From positions 137,241 to 201,240 of the forward strand of contig VSDK01028583.1 in assembly GCA_009767595.1 (NCBI GenBank): a DNA stretch of 64,000 nt. The letters run 5' to 3'. A model generated the notes under the pieces. The model was not told the origin of the DNA. It made no database searches and saw nothing but the letters and a program-made list of their open reading frames with translations. Positions 14,001 to 26,200 of the stretch are shown one piece after another (the stretch's first letter is position 1; each line of letters begins with the position of its first letter). Source of the DNA: Symbiodinium kawagutii. Its lineage: Eukaryota > Sar > Dinophyceae > Suessiales > Symbiodiniaceae. A program made the position numbers and the translations under genes.

Positions 14001-15374
14001 ATGGGCATATGTACTGTGCGTTTCTAATTGTTTTTTACAGCCGCATACTGACAGGGATTGCGTATGGGGTTTTGCACGCCAAATGTTTGTGTTTTGCCCG
14101 GATCCGCAAGAACTGTCGAGAAACTGGGCCTGTCCTAAATGTCCCAAATGCTGCACGGGCTCGTTGATTTGAACTCTTGCCCTGTAGAAGCCCTAAGAAG
14201 CCCTTAAACCTAAAACCCTAAACCCTCAGGCCCTAAACGCTATATATAAATCACTGCGCATAGCCAGTGTTTTCAGAATTTATCTGAGCAATGTTGAATT
14301 GATGAGAACACCTACATGCAACCAAAGCGCAGGATAGCCCAGGCTGCGTTTCTGGCTCAACCAATGGTTCCACACCGTTGTGAGATCAACATTGGAAGGG
14401 CACCTTTATAGAGTAACTATAATGTTGGTTTCTGATTAGTGTAACCCCCCCTAAAGTAATGAAAATAGGCATGAAACCAACAGGTAGATACTAATCAGAA
14501 ACCAACATTAATCATTAACAATTGGTTGGTTGACTAATATTTTTCATAGTCGAATCGCTCTGTCCTGGCTAACAATGTTTATTAATCCTGGGTAGCCATT
14601 AACTATACCAAACAACTTGCTCAAATTCGAGAGGATAATCGGTTGACTTGACGAAGAGTTCCCTGGTTGGAGATGGTTGGAGATGGGGATGGGTCAGCAG
14701 CAACTTTATCTGGTGGCTTTGTACAGCTCCAGGGCATCCTGTTATTTTTCTTGTAGAAGTATTTATGATCTACAGCAACTATAGCAGTTACTTTCAGTTG
14801 CTACTATAGCAGTTTCCTCCTGCATTCTTCACATTACAACTGTTGAAGTATAGCTCTGGCAAACCCACAAGTGTATGATCTATAGACGCGTGGATCGCCA
14901 TGCGAAGCGTCTCCCAGAAAATCCGCCATCCCGGGAGCCTCCCTAGCACCACCAGGTCAGACAAAGTTGCTGGATCTCTGGCTGGAGCGCTTTGGATGGC
15001 AAGATATGGCAAGGCTTAGCACGTTGAGGCCCTGGTTGGCCCCCTAGTTCTGGGAGATCCCCAGCTGTTACTGTAGCAAAGCATTTGATGAAACGCCACC
15101 GCAAAAATACATGAGTTCATCATACAATCAATAGTAGTTTTTTTGTTGTTAGACCCTCTTTGATATGCTTAAAAACCCACAGTAGCATGGATCATTGTCA
15201 ACCCGTATCAGTATTTGCTTCAACCAATGATCCCACTACTGTTGGTTAGTACGCCACCCCAAGCGTCGAGTCAGCAGACTCGTGGATTGATCTCCACGAA
15301 CTCCTCAGGCTACGCCACGCATGGGTGGACTCCGTGGACGATGGCATGGAGTTGACCATGGTGGGGTGCAGCAG
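11079..15374 (+). CDS. Gene A: five-exon partial gene, unknown product
   Basis: Candidate exons are 11079-11178, 12172-12317, 13691-13779, 14886-15013 and 15250-15374. Acceptors are AG, mostly AG|G or AG|A. Donors are GC (11179), GT (12318), GT (13780), GC (15014) and GT (15375). All four joints are phase-compatible. The split codons at 12317/13691 and 13779/14886 complete to Trp and Asp. Recognisable stretches are SPSAVLRLHEAPRKRRGYG, SWRRLRLLQSQHFKDFWQND, AWIAMRSVSQKIRHPG and SWIDLHELLRLRHAWVD. I recognise no family. It is a real-looking basic, soluble protein fragment and could be the N-terminal part of the downstream channel gene. MITE-like repeats sit in its introns (12392-12487). Confidence 0.45.
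11214..11311. mobile_element. MITE-like element, family 1
   Basis: TTTTTCAAAACTGGGAACCCC pairs with GGTCCCCTATTTTGAGAAAC. It directly follows the first gene A exon. Confidence 0.62.
12392..12487. mobile_element. MITE-like element, family 1
   Basis: GGTTCTCAAAAAAGGGAGCC pairs with GGGCCCCTATTTGGAGAAG. A partial extra left end (12346-12385) lies just before it, suggesting a nested or duplicated insertion. Confidence 0.6.
13829..13949. mobile_element. MITE-like element, family 3
   Basis: Inverted ends ATATGGCTATGGGTCAA / TTGACCCACAGCCATAT bound about 120 bp, with inner AACAATGGTTAATGATAGGG. Other copies lie at 25032-25152 and, in reverse orientation, 51302-51422. Confidence 0.65.
14191..14240 (-). 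repeat. Short interstitial telomere-like tract
   Basis: CCCTAAA-type heptamers (TTTAGGG on the minus strand) in imperfect form. It is too short to be a chromosome end. Confidence 0.5.
14421..14509. repeat. Foldback with 20-bp perfect arms
   Basis: AATGTTGGTTTCTGATTAGT (14421-14440) is exactly repeated in inverse at 14490-14509, with a 49-base spacer. Confidence 0.8.
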
Positions 15375-15423
15375 GTGATTGCCATCGAGATGGGTCACAG
15401 TCTTTGAGACCCCCCTAGTGATG

Positions 15424-15542
15424 ATTACCCTTTGGTAAACTGACATGGCAATGGAAAGTCCACCATAAATCGATGATTTCCTAGGGTTTTCTCAACAAAA
15501 TGGTGGATTTTCCATTGCCATGTTAGTTTACCAAAGGGTAAT
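15424..15542. repeat. Long hairpin with 42-bp arms
   Basis: The arms 15424-15465 and 15501-15542 are inverse copies with only two mismatches, both of the C/T type. The loop is 35 bases. Confidence 0.88.
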
Positions 15543-16071
15543 TACTGATGGTTACATTTGCTGAAGGTGATGATAATGATGGGGTGATGCTTTCCATGAT
15601 GAATTTCTACTGGTGGTGATGGTGATGGTTACTACTTCTTAAACATGTGATGAGTAGTGATCGTTATTAAGTAGTGAATATCATCATCGTACTGACCCTA
15701 GTGAGTATCATATACTAAACAAGTGACCGCACGGGATCGCATTGGCAAAAATCAATTTCCACCATATACAGTTGCTCGCTCTCTGAACTATCAGCTATCA
15801 TCAACATTCATCAACCAAGTTCAGCCACGCTCAGATTCTCAGTTAACCATGTTGCATTGTTTTTTAGTTGGTTGCTAAGCCAAGAATACCCAGGGAAACC
15901 CATCTTTGTATGTTAAGCCACCGATACCCCAGGTATGAAACCCTGTTCTGGTAGCGGCAAGGCCAGTGGGGTCCATGAGATTTTCCGATCGCGCGCTTCC
16001 AGAGAGGCTGCTGTGCTGGGATGGGGGTTTCCTTCGTACCAGCAATGGTTCGTAGTGTGGGAACCAGCTGT

Positions 16072-16196
16072 GTTTCTCAAAATTGGGAACCCGAAAAATG
16101 GTTGGTTTTTTACTATAACCCCTAAAATGGTTGGCTTATATCACTATCAATTCATGCTTACCAGTGGATGATTTGGGGGTCTCTATTCTGAGAAAC
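16072..16196. mobile_element. MITE-like element, family 1
   Basis: GTTTCTCAAAATTGGGAACC pairs with GGGGGTCTCTATTCTGAGAAAC. It is longer than the other copies because the inner GGTTGG segment is repeated. Confidence 0.62.
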
Positions 16197-17618
16197 GCCT
16201 AAATACCGGGAATACCTCAAGCCACATATACAGCTACATTTGGAAAAACAGATAAAATCCTACCAGCCAAGACTTATTTTGTCAGTTTCCCTTGGATTCC
16301 GTCCTCGAATATCCTTCGGAAGGATTGCATTCCAAGCAGATTCACCGCAACATTGTGTCACCTGGGGAGAGGCTGGCTCTAGTAATTTGTTGGCCCCTGA
16401 GTCGGGTACCCCCAAGAGAGCTCTGGTTGATGGGGTTTACGAATATCATCCAAGCCAATCAGCCAGGTCTATTCAGGCGTTGCCGATTGCAACAATTGTA
16501 TAATATATTGTATACATGCAAAACACACATTACAGTATACATCAGTATACAGAATACATCTGCATACGTATGTGTTCCACTATGTTCCATATATCACATA
16601 CAATCTGTGTGTGTATGCAAGTATGAATATATCGGTTGCATTGGCACCGTACTTGCCACATATTCATTATATAAGAATAGCTACATAGTAAATATGTATA
16701 TATGTATATCCATATATTCATAGTTACATTCTCGTCGTTTGCAACGTGTTCAATCCTCAGATTGAGTTACTTCAATGCCGCTGTTTCGAGGTTCAGCAGC
16801 ACTACTTGGACTTGTACAAGTGGCCCGACTCGCGAAGTCGTTCAACTGAGCTGATAATTAGAAATGAGCTGATGATGCTATATGCTTGCCACTGCTTATT
16901 GAGAATGGTGATGAATGGTTGATACCGGTTCATGCCGATTGCAGTCATCATGAGCTGTATCTCCAACTGTGCCAATACAATCAGAATTAGTTGGTAGATG
17001 CGAAAACCCAGGAGAATTCGCGCGGCCACGGAGAATAAGACCTATCAAATACCTGATGGTGATGCCCGGACTATTTGGTAAAGCTATTCATTGCTGGAAT
17101 GGCTGGTTGACGTGTTTGCCATTGAGGGGTGATGGGGGGTGGTCTAATTTGGTTCAATATGTTTGGACATGTTCATCCGGTGAGAAGAGGTTTCTTGACA
17201 ACCCTGAAAAGAGGGTCCTAACAGGCCATTCGTGTCCAGGCCAATAATGTTGTTATTTGTTTGCTATTCGGAAGTTGAACAATGGTACTGAATCTTTTAC
17301 ACCTCCCACTAGCTATTCGATTAAAATGTCACCACGTACAAAATTGAACAATGGTGGGCAATCACAAGACAATTGGAAATGATTTCCACTCTTGTAAACA
17401 ACGACTGGCTCAGGTCCCTGTTAATCATCCTCCCTGGTGAATGGTTGCTCATGGGAGCTTCACAAAGCTGTAAGCCACCTGAGAAAATTCACTAGCGCTT
17501 TTGATGTACCTTACGATACGGAGAAGTTTGAGATCATTGAAGTGGTGATCGTGTTTCCCCTTGGCCAATCTGGCATTGCAAGGGAAGCTTACCATTAGTT
17601 ATGCAGCTTACATAGTGG

Positions 17619-17668
17619 AATCTGATGGAATCTGATGGAATCTGATGGAATCCGATGGAATCCGACAT
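17619..17668 (+). repeat. 10-bp tandem repeat
   Basis: Five copies of GGAATCTGAT, the later ones with C for T. Confidence 0.85.
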
Positions 17669-18110
17669 TTCCAGGGCAATTCAAGTTGTGATAAACCCTT
17701 TTTCCACGATCGACTGGAGTCAGTTGCTTGGCTAAGGTTGGCAGAAGTTCACCTCTAAAGGATGACTGTGCAACCATGAGCCCTTTGTTGCTCCACCTTG
17801 GGAGTTGCCAAAGTCGCAGTTGTCCAACGGGTGAGTGAGCTGCTCATCTGCTGGTTCTCAGGCAGTTGGACAACTTGATCAAGTTTCTGTCAATGGCGCG
17901 GGAGCCAAGCGAGGGCGACAGGGGAATCATGGGAAGGGAGGCCAGCCATCACCATCAACCATGAATCATCACCATCAGCCACAAATAAAAATAGTCAGAA
18001 CATGAATTGTCTAAATATCCATCACCAGATTCATCACCATATCCATCACCATTGATCATCACTATTTTCCTAAACATGCGGTGGTGGGACCTTCTGGAGC
18101 CCCCAGGTGG

Positions 18111-18185
18111 CTCACTACAAAACCTTGGCCAATGTGGCCGGTGATGCCGCCATGTGCGCCAGCTCGATGGAGCTGAACCACAAAC
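18111..18185 (+). CDS. Isolated exon candidate
   Basis: A CCCCAG acceptor is followed by VAHYKTLANVAGDAAMCASS and MELNHKQ. The donor is unclear. The frame is more protein-like than its neighbours. Confidence 0.28.
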
Positions 18186-20345
18186 AGCAACAACCCCAAC
18201 ACACTCAAAAAAGGGAGGTTCTCAGTCTCCAAAATATGGGTCATAGTCATAGTCTTAGCATATGTTTAGATATGTGTTGAAATATGTAAAAGATAGTCTT
18301 AACTATGGCTATGATCTCTACAAATGGTGGAGTTTTGGGTGCTAATGTCACTAGCGGACAATGTATTGCTGCGAGTAGGGGACATAAGGGAACAAATAAT
18401 GTAGCAACGAAGTGCAATTGTGCAAATTGAATCCAATTGCTAGTCAATTGTCACACTAATGAAATACTTGAGCTATCTAAACTGTCCCCCAAAGGTTCAT
18501 AGCTGTTGAGGCATAACTTTCCAACCACATATCACACTGTTAACCACTGGATAAACTGGATATTATTGGATGAGAGGTCGACAGATAATTTTTTTACTGC
18601 TCCATTGACCATCATCAATGATCAACCTCTATACATCACTACACTACACTATATCCACGTTTATCCACTACCAGCAACTCAGCACATGCTTCAGACTGGG
18701 TGATCTTTCGGGTTCAGATTAAACCCCAAGGAATGCATCCCTAGCATTGGCTGAATCTCCTTGAAGGTTGGCAAAACTGCACCTTAGCCCCCTGTGCTAC
18801 CTCTTGCTATGTAGGCCGCAACTCGGAGGCTTAGGGATTCAGATTTTAGGGTTCAGGATTGGGGTTTGTCAACTTAGAAGCTCAAAAGCAAACCATGCGC
18901 AGGAATTTGCACGTGGAAAAAGGTTCCTTGACCAGTGCGGAGCAATGTCAGGGTTGCCGCATAAATGCAGAAGGGTGCGCACAAATTGCTCAGTTTGCTC
19001 TGAAAACAACAGTGTTCAACAGCTTCAGGGGTCCATCTTAAATCTTGCACCACTTATGGGCGATGACGACTTCAACACCTTCCATGGATGGTGGAAACAG
19101 TGGAGACGCCTGCTGATAGGTACCACTTGCGGAGCACTTTGCATCATTTGCTCCAGGAAGTGGAGATTGCTGTAGCCCCTTGGTGTCTTCGGATGACCGG
19201 GGCATAGGTTGGGTCATTGCCTATCCATGCCTACTGGTCCGGTGAATGTTTGGGGAGCAGGTGGTGCATGGTGGCAGGTTTTTGAGCCTCGGCAATGTTG
19301 CAGTGAACACCGCATAGCACATGCATGTTTGACCGGAAAGGCAATGTTATGGGGACTGCGAGCCAACATGGGATGCCACAAAAACCAGGTCACATTTCGC
19401 TTGTTCAACTGTTCAGAAGGTCAACACATCTGAGCCAAGAAAAGCAAGGATGTTCGATGGTTTTATCGGATGAATGTCAAACCTAGCGATGGAAAGAAAT
19501 CCCTGGGGCCACCAAATGAACCACCAGTTCAGTGGAGTTCAACCCAGCCCTGACTGCCTAAGGCAAGCACCTTGGCCTTGGTGTTGGGGAGCCCTGGCAC
19601 GCACTGTGTTGGCTTCGCCTAGATGTGCTTTGTCAGCTTTGAGAACTGCAGCTTGGTGGTTTTTCAAGTTCCAAGCATGACTCAGAATCATGATCGCTTT
19701 TCTTTGGGTGGAGATGGACGAGTAGTTTTCATTTGGCTAGATGTTCCTAGATGTACATCAAAAAACGACCACAAAACAGAAGGCAAGGCAAAGGCAAAGA
19801 ACAACAGAACCAAGACCTTTTGTTTGGATGTCTCAGATTTGAACCCTTTTTTGGATATCTCAGCTACCTATTCACACCCCCAAGACATAATTCCGTCGTG
19901 TTGGACTTATTGTTCACATGGCAGTCCTGGCAACAACAGTGGGTTGCAGTATGCAAACTCAGGAGCAAACATTGTAAGCATGGGGTTGCGGCTTCAAGCC
20001 AAACGAGCAAACACATGTTCGAAATCAAATGGTACAAGTCTTATGCAATTCTGCAGCACTGAAATTGAATGTTAAACAGACGTTTTGTCAAGAAGTGAAA
20101 CAAGCAATAAGCAAGCTGGAAACAACAATATCACAAGAAAAGGAAACTATTTGCGAGAATTTGAGCAATTATATATATGATATGTACCATTGTTTTTTTT
20201 TCGAACCTAACCTTGTATGTTTGGTATGTTTTCTCTACTTTTTCTATGCAGGCCACAAGTCAACGGACTTGTCAAGGAGTTTGTCCGCAGTGCTTGTCTT
20301 CAAGCCCCTGGAAACAATGATAATGATCAATACCCTCCACTACAT

Positions 20346-20443
20346 AAGGTCTAAAATGGGGTATGGCCAGCCATTCCCGGGACAGAGGTCTAAAGTCATG
20401 CCTCAAAATTGCTGGTTTGATTTAAGACCCCATTTTAGACCTT
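20346..20443. repeat. Foldback with GGTCTAAAATGG arms
   Basis: AAGGTCTAAAATGGGGT (20346-20362) and its inverse (20427-20443) bound 98 bp. The arm word recurs as single or paired copies as far as 22640. Confidence 0.78.
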
Positions 20444-20480
20444 CCACAGTCAATTTTTAAGATGATTTCCGTAATTATGG

Positions 20481-20516
20481 TAAGACCATTTTAGACCTAG
20501 GTCTAAAATGGTCTTA
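20481..20516. repeat. 36-bp perfect palindrome
   Basis: It is centred on CCTAGG and has arms TAAGACCATTTTAGACC. There is no spacer, and the arm word is the same as in the neighbouring foldback. Confidence 0.85.
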
Positions 20517-20845
20517 GTCTAAGATGTTTGATGTGACGGTACATGTAATGCATATGACCATTTTAGACCCTAACTGGCAGCCAGTAATATCCGTTGATAA
20601 GGTGTGAGGGCTGGAGCCCTTGGAAGTAATTACACCATTTTTCTTATCATCATCATGGGTTCCAATATTTCTACTGGAGTTGATCGTTCGATGATCGTTT
20701 TTTTATTTGGGTTTACAAAGATAGTGGCTTCTATAGGTGGTTTATAGTTGGGTTGGTGGTGGAAAATAAAGTGATGGTAGCCTGCATGTTTCTTATGGTT
20801 TCTTCAGGAACTGAATGGAAGTGAAAGGTTTTCTTTGGGGGTCTG

Positions 20846-22367
20846 AAATGGTCTTGCTGGAGGCCCCCATGGAACCAGAGCTGGTTTGAACCCAGGTCAA
20901 TTCAAAAAAGACCCATGAATGTGTACCAATAAAGGTATTGTGCCCTAGGATGTTTTTTTAAAGCATCATTGACATTGATTAAAATAAACTAGCATGCTAT
21001 TAAGCATGTCGGAGAAAACTTTTTTTCAGGCACAGGCCCCTCCATCAACCTAAAAAAATCCAAGCCTTTAGAATTGACTACAAGGCAAAATTCTTCCTCC
21101 ATTGGGGTCTGGAATGGTGTTGCTGGAGGCCCTCATGAACCAAAACCCGTTTGAACCCAGGTCATTTCAAAAAGGACCCATGAATGTGTACTCATACAAG
21201 TTTCTTGTGCCTTGGGATGCTCATGTGTTTTTAAAGCATCGCTAAAAATGGGTTAATGCCAACCCCGGATTAATAAACCCCCCCACCCATAGGTCAACAA
21301 GGTCGACAAGGTCTGACCATAGGTGTTCAAAAGTGACCACCCCCAAATAAACGCCCTCAATTGTTTTTAAATTGATTTCAATTGTTTTTAAATTGATTTC
21401 AATTGTTTTTAAATTGATTTCAATTGTTTTTAAATTGATTTCAATTGTTTTTAAATTGATTTCAATTGTTTTTAAATTGATTTCAATTGTTTTTGAATTG
21501 ATTTCAATTGTTTTTGAATTGATTTCAATTGTTTTTGAATTGATTTCAATTGTTTTTGAATTGATTTCAATTGTTTTTAAATTGATTTCAATTGTTTTTA
21601 AATTGATTTCAATTGCTTTTAAATTGATTTCAAAAACGGGGGTTCCAGGCTTCTGGGGGGTTCCCTTTGTGAGCTCCTAAAAAGTTGCTTTTTTATAATG
21701 GATTTTAAAAGGCGGGTAATAAAGAAAAACACATAGACTTTTTGGGGTTTCTGAGTGAACCTAGCTTATTAGGGGGTGAAATCAGAGCCTAATTAACTTT
21801 AGTAAGGACCATGGTCTGGGGATGAGGAGGTGGTTGATTAACTAGGGGGGGTTTATTAATCCTACCCTTGCATTAAGAGGAACCAGCTTGCATTTAAGAG
21901 CAAACCTTTTTGAGGCGTATGACCTTTCATCAACCTAGGGTACTTTCGTCAGAATTCAACGTTTCTCCCTATTTTGGGGGTCGGGAATGGTGTTGCTGGA
22001 GGCCCTCATGAACCAAAACCCGTTTGAACCCAGGTCACTTCAAAAAGGACCCATGAATGTGTACTCATACAAGTTTCTTGTGCCTTGGGATGCTCATGTG
22101 TTTTTAAAGCATCGTTAAAAAATTGTAAAGAGAAACCAGTTTGCATTTAAGAGCAAACCTGTTTGAGGCGCATGACCTTTCATCAACCTAGGGTACTTTC
22201 GTAAGAATTCAACGTTTCTCCTTCCTTTCAAGGTCTGGAATGGCTTTGCTGGAGGCCCCCATGAACCAAAGCCCGTTTGAACCCAGGTCATTTCAATAAA
22301 GACCCATGAATGTGTGCTCATAGAGGTTTCTTGTGCCTTGGGATGCTCATGTGTTTCTCTTTAGGCA
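20846..22367 (+). repeat. Four diverged copies of a unit of about 130-270 bp
   Basis: A block starting GGTCTGGAATGGTGTTGCTG and ending TTTAAAGCATC occurs near 20846, 21104, 21979 and 22229. A second block (CAACCTAGGGTACTTTCGT...) alternates with it in the later copies. A 21-bp minisatellite and about 340 bp of unique sequence interrupt the series. No coding frame is shared among copies. Confidence 0.72.
21362..21634 (+). repeat. 21-bp minisatellite, about 13 copies
   Basis: The unit is ATTGATTTCAATTGTTTTTAA, with a few A/G and T/C variants. Because the period is divisible by three, it makes a spurious ISIVFKL-repeat ORF. Confidence 0.95.
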
Positions 22368-23091
22368 TCCTTAAGATTGGTCAACATAAACCAGCGTGCA
22401 TTTAACTACAAGCCTTTGGTAGGCACAGATCATTTCAGACCCTTGTTCTGACTGGGTCTGAAATGGAGTTATCCAGATTCGGTTGGATCTTCATGTTCTG
22501 AGATCGAACATGGCAAAAACATTTTAGACCTAGTCATTCTAGACCCTGAAGCCCAACAGGCATTTAAGACCCTCATGTTGTTGAGGCTCTGGTCATTTCA
22601 TTTTAGACCACCATTTTAGACCCCAAAACAGGGTCTAAAATGAGAATTGAGGCCGAACCTCTGTGTACAAGAGGGTATAATGATCAAGGGGAAAGAATAG
22701 CAGGCCATGGTGCACCTATTATTGGCCTTGTTGCTGCCTTGGTAGTCATCCAGTGCTTCATACTTGTTGTATGGCACCTTTCATTTATGAATCATTTCAT
22801 GGAAGTGATATGGATTGCACCAAGAGCAAACATCCGTTCTGCGGTACCAAAGCTATTTTTTTTGGATTCGCTAGGAGCAGTTGACATGGTCACCATGGCG
22901 CGAGAATTGCATCTTCAGCCACCGGACACTCACTCTTGACTGGTCTTAATCTCCAAGCAGTTAAAGCAAAACCCACTTCCTGACACAAGTCACCGCGTGG
23001 CCGATGGCTATGGCATGGGATCCATAGCCCCAACATGGCCCCCACAGATGATGACTTTATGCTGATCCACTGCCCGGCCTTGCGTCGCCAG

Positions 23092-23210
23092 CGCCGCTAT
23101 GCCGGGCATTCCCTTGTTTCACCGCATCGAGAGCGACACGCTGTTTGCGTTGACCTGCGATTTGGTGGTCTTTTGCAATCTCGTGTGCCTCAGCTTTGTC
23201 AAAGTTGCTG
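23092..23210 (+). CDS. Channel exon candidate: S1 helix
   Basis: The frame through ATG 23099 reads MPGIPLFHRIESDTLF, then a hydrophobic helix with a central Asn (CDLVVFCNLVCLSF). This is typical of S1 in voltage-gated channels. An AG acceptor lies at 23090-23091. The donor is uncertain; a strong GTAGGT lies at about 23265. Confidence 0.42.
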
Positions 23211-26200
23211 TTGGTTGGTTGCTTCGTTGGTTGATTGTTTCTTTCATATCTTCAGCTTGCTTTGGTAGGTTGCAATCCATGGAACAAATGTGTTTGAGAA
23301 GGCGACACATCATCAATTGGTTATCCATTGTATCAAGTGGATTCAAGTGGTACATTGACAAGCCATGTTTCGTTTGCTGGTGTCCAATCATCACATTGAG
23401 CCGATCCGCTCATCAGCATAATGTCACTCCAGAGTTGTAACTGCATAGGCCTCTGCAAGCAGGTGGTCAAGAGTGAACCAGCTTGTTTGTTGGAGACTAT
23501 CATCACTTATCAACACATATCGTCACTCGTTAATTAATGTATATGTTAGATATTAGTAGTATATATTTAAGCAATATAAGGTATAGTAGCGTTATAATGG
23601 AAAACTCAATTCGTTGAATCAATAGAACCAACAATCAACCGGTGGTTGTTGGCAGAACATATTCCCAATTGCTCATCAATACTACCCTGAACCAGTTCTT
23701 TGCCATGTTCATTTTGACCCATCATCAACTATCAATCCATCATTAAGATCAAGTAGCCATCACTGAAATCATCACTGAAGTGTGTTGTTTTTTTTCTGTG
23801 GCCAATGCGGTCCAGTTTCCCGATCTCGTGAATGCGAGGTACATTGGTGTTGAGGTGGACTTTGGAAGCAATGAAACTGGTCGTTGGAAAAAGCTTTGAT
23901 GATCAGATCGCAGATTCCAACGTTGAACTTCACCCTTGGAAAGGTTGAAATCCTCCAGTTTACGACTGGTTTAGGCTGGTTTTTTGGTGAAACGATATTG
24001 CAACGTCACAGCTGAGGAACATCCCATTGAAATCACCCTATAATTCGCGCGGTATGCGCAAGCAATAGGTACGGTGTTGGATCCTTCAACACCAATTGAC
24101 TTGTATATCATATCATGTACTGTAATAGTTTATGTGCACCCTATGTAAAATCATATTTGTAGCCCATAAAGCACGGCAAGGGACCGGAGCAGAACTCTTA
24201 AGAATTCTAATAATTACAATTGGCCCATATTTGTCCGATATCTGAACCTTCGTAGACATGCAAGCAGTGCATGTTTCAGCATTTCATTTGTTTGTGTTTC
24301 TTTATCGCAGGAGGGTTCGCAAATGACACCTTTGATGGTAATTTGATATTCAGGAGGTGCTACTTTTACCATAGCATTCATATACTGTTTCTACTGCGCG
24401 AACCTCCACTTGTCTTTTTGTTTGGTTTTCGTTTGCATCGATTCCTGCTTTAAAATCACGAAAAGCATATACTTACCTCTACGGTTGGCTGACCCGCAAG
24501 TCCCAACCCTGTCAATTGTTGACATAAGAATGCATAATACATGCTTGAGATCGTTGCTTCACCGGAGGCAATCAGATTTCTCGTCGTCAAGTGGTCATTC
24601 CGAGGCTCAGGGCGTCCTCACAGTGGTGGAATGTCATGATTAATGGTAGCTATCATAGCTCATCATGAAAATTACAATCCGCAAGCATTGTTCCTAAGTG
24701 CTTCACCCATGGGCTTTTTGCTTGCGGTTTTGTTCACCATGGACCATGGCCCTGCTTCACCCTGTCAAGCTCGCACCCAGGAATCTTTGGCTGAGCCCTT
24801 CTTTTGGTGTCGTGTTGGTTTTCTGCCCCTTGGTTTGGTCAGTGTTGTGCGTCCCCTAACTCGCAACAACCGCACAAGACAAGTCTCATAGAGGGTGTGT
24901 CCATCGAAAACCTGGGTGCTCCGAGATGGGTTGAACCAACTTGCAGATCCGCCTTGCTGCCAGCAGTACCACCGAAAACCTTGTTCGGATGCTTGCTGGC
25001 CTTGTTCGGATGCTTGCTGGCTATACCGTCTTATATGGCTATGGGTCAATATTAATCAACCAAATAATTGGGGATTTCCACCAACAACAGTAGGGAAAAC
25101 AATGGTTAACAGGGGGGAACAAGGGGTACGGGTTTTGGACCCACAGCCATATGTTCTCATAAAAGTGATTGTTCCCAGTCACCTACTCATATCCTGCTAG
25201 TTTTCTGACAATATGCTCGAAAGATGCTGGCAATCTTCTGGCAACATCCTGGTAAATCATTTTTGACCAGTATAATAACCATCGTAAACCCTCATGAGCA
25301 ACTATACATGTTGTCTATCAACCATTCTTAGCCACCCATAAACAGAGGCCAAATCCCCCCAGACTTCGCAACTTCGCGGTGTCGCCCCAGGATTTGGTGC
25401 GGCATTGAGTTCAGCATCCGAGTCCTGGGCGGAGGCGCGGATTTCTTCAACCTGCGCAACCTCTGCGAGATGATTTTCGTATCTCGGCGCGTAGGTTGGT
25501 GACGGATCAGCGTGCCGGATCTGCAACGGCACCACTTGAGATGCTCAGCATCTGCGAAAGATTTGGCCATGAACTATATATAATTATATGATTAATACTG
25601 GTTGGTAGATTGATTTCTTGAGATTAAGCCGAACTTTGAACCAATCAAACTAGCTTGCTGTTGATCATTGTGAGATTTTGGTATGATTTGTTGCTTGTTA
25701 TCCTGCTTGCTGACCAACCTGTCGACCATCGCTGGCCAATATGAAGCATCATTTGCCATGACAATTTGTTCAGATTTACCAAAATCAAAACATCATTCAT
25801 TGGCCATGTGCCATCCACTACTGGGTTCCTGGCAACTATCAATCGTTATCAGCAACTCTATTTCACATACACCCAATTGACATAAATACATACATGAACC
25901 ATGAAGATACTACCATATATATATATATTATATGCATCATCATAAACACAATGAATCATTTTTTCAACCATGGATACCCTATTCACCAACATCAACCATC
26001 ATTTGTTCAGAACTCCACCATAAAAATAAACCATCATTGTACCATCATGAAGCATTCCTCTTGGAGTTACAAGCTCCTGCTCATCATCACCAAACCATCG
26101 GCCAGAAATGATAACAATCACCATGTCTTCAATGAATTCACCAACCCAATGAGCCATCCTCGACCCCTTGGTGACCCCATGTGATCCCTTAGCGACCGCT

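Larger units (their letters stand above)
15375..23091. other. Mostly non-coding with several repeat families
   Basis: Apart from the repeats and the exon candidate at 18111 listed separately, I see no consistent coding. TG/CA-rich microsatellite-like sequence occurs at about 16500-16720. A 99-aa frame at 22640-22939 with one hydrophobic segment has no other support. Confidence 0.5.

Noticed and set aside
14191..14240. Chromosome end
   Set aside because: Only a few imperfect TTTAGGG-like heptamers, with ordinary sequence on both sides.
21372..21680. ISIVFKL-repeat ORF
   Set aside because: Translation of a 21-base minisatellite.
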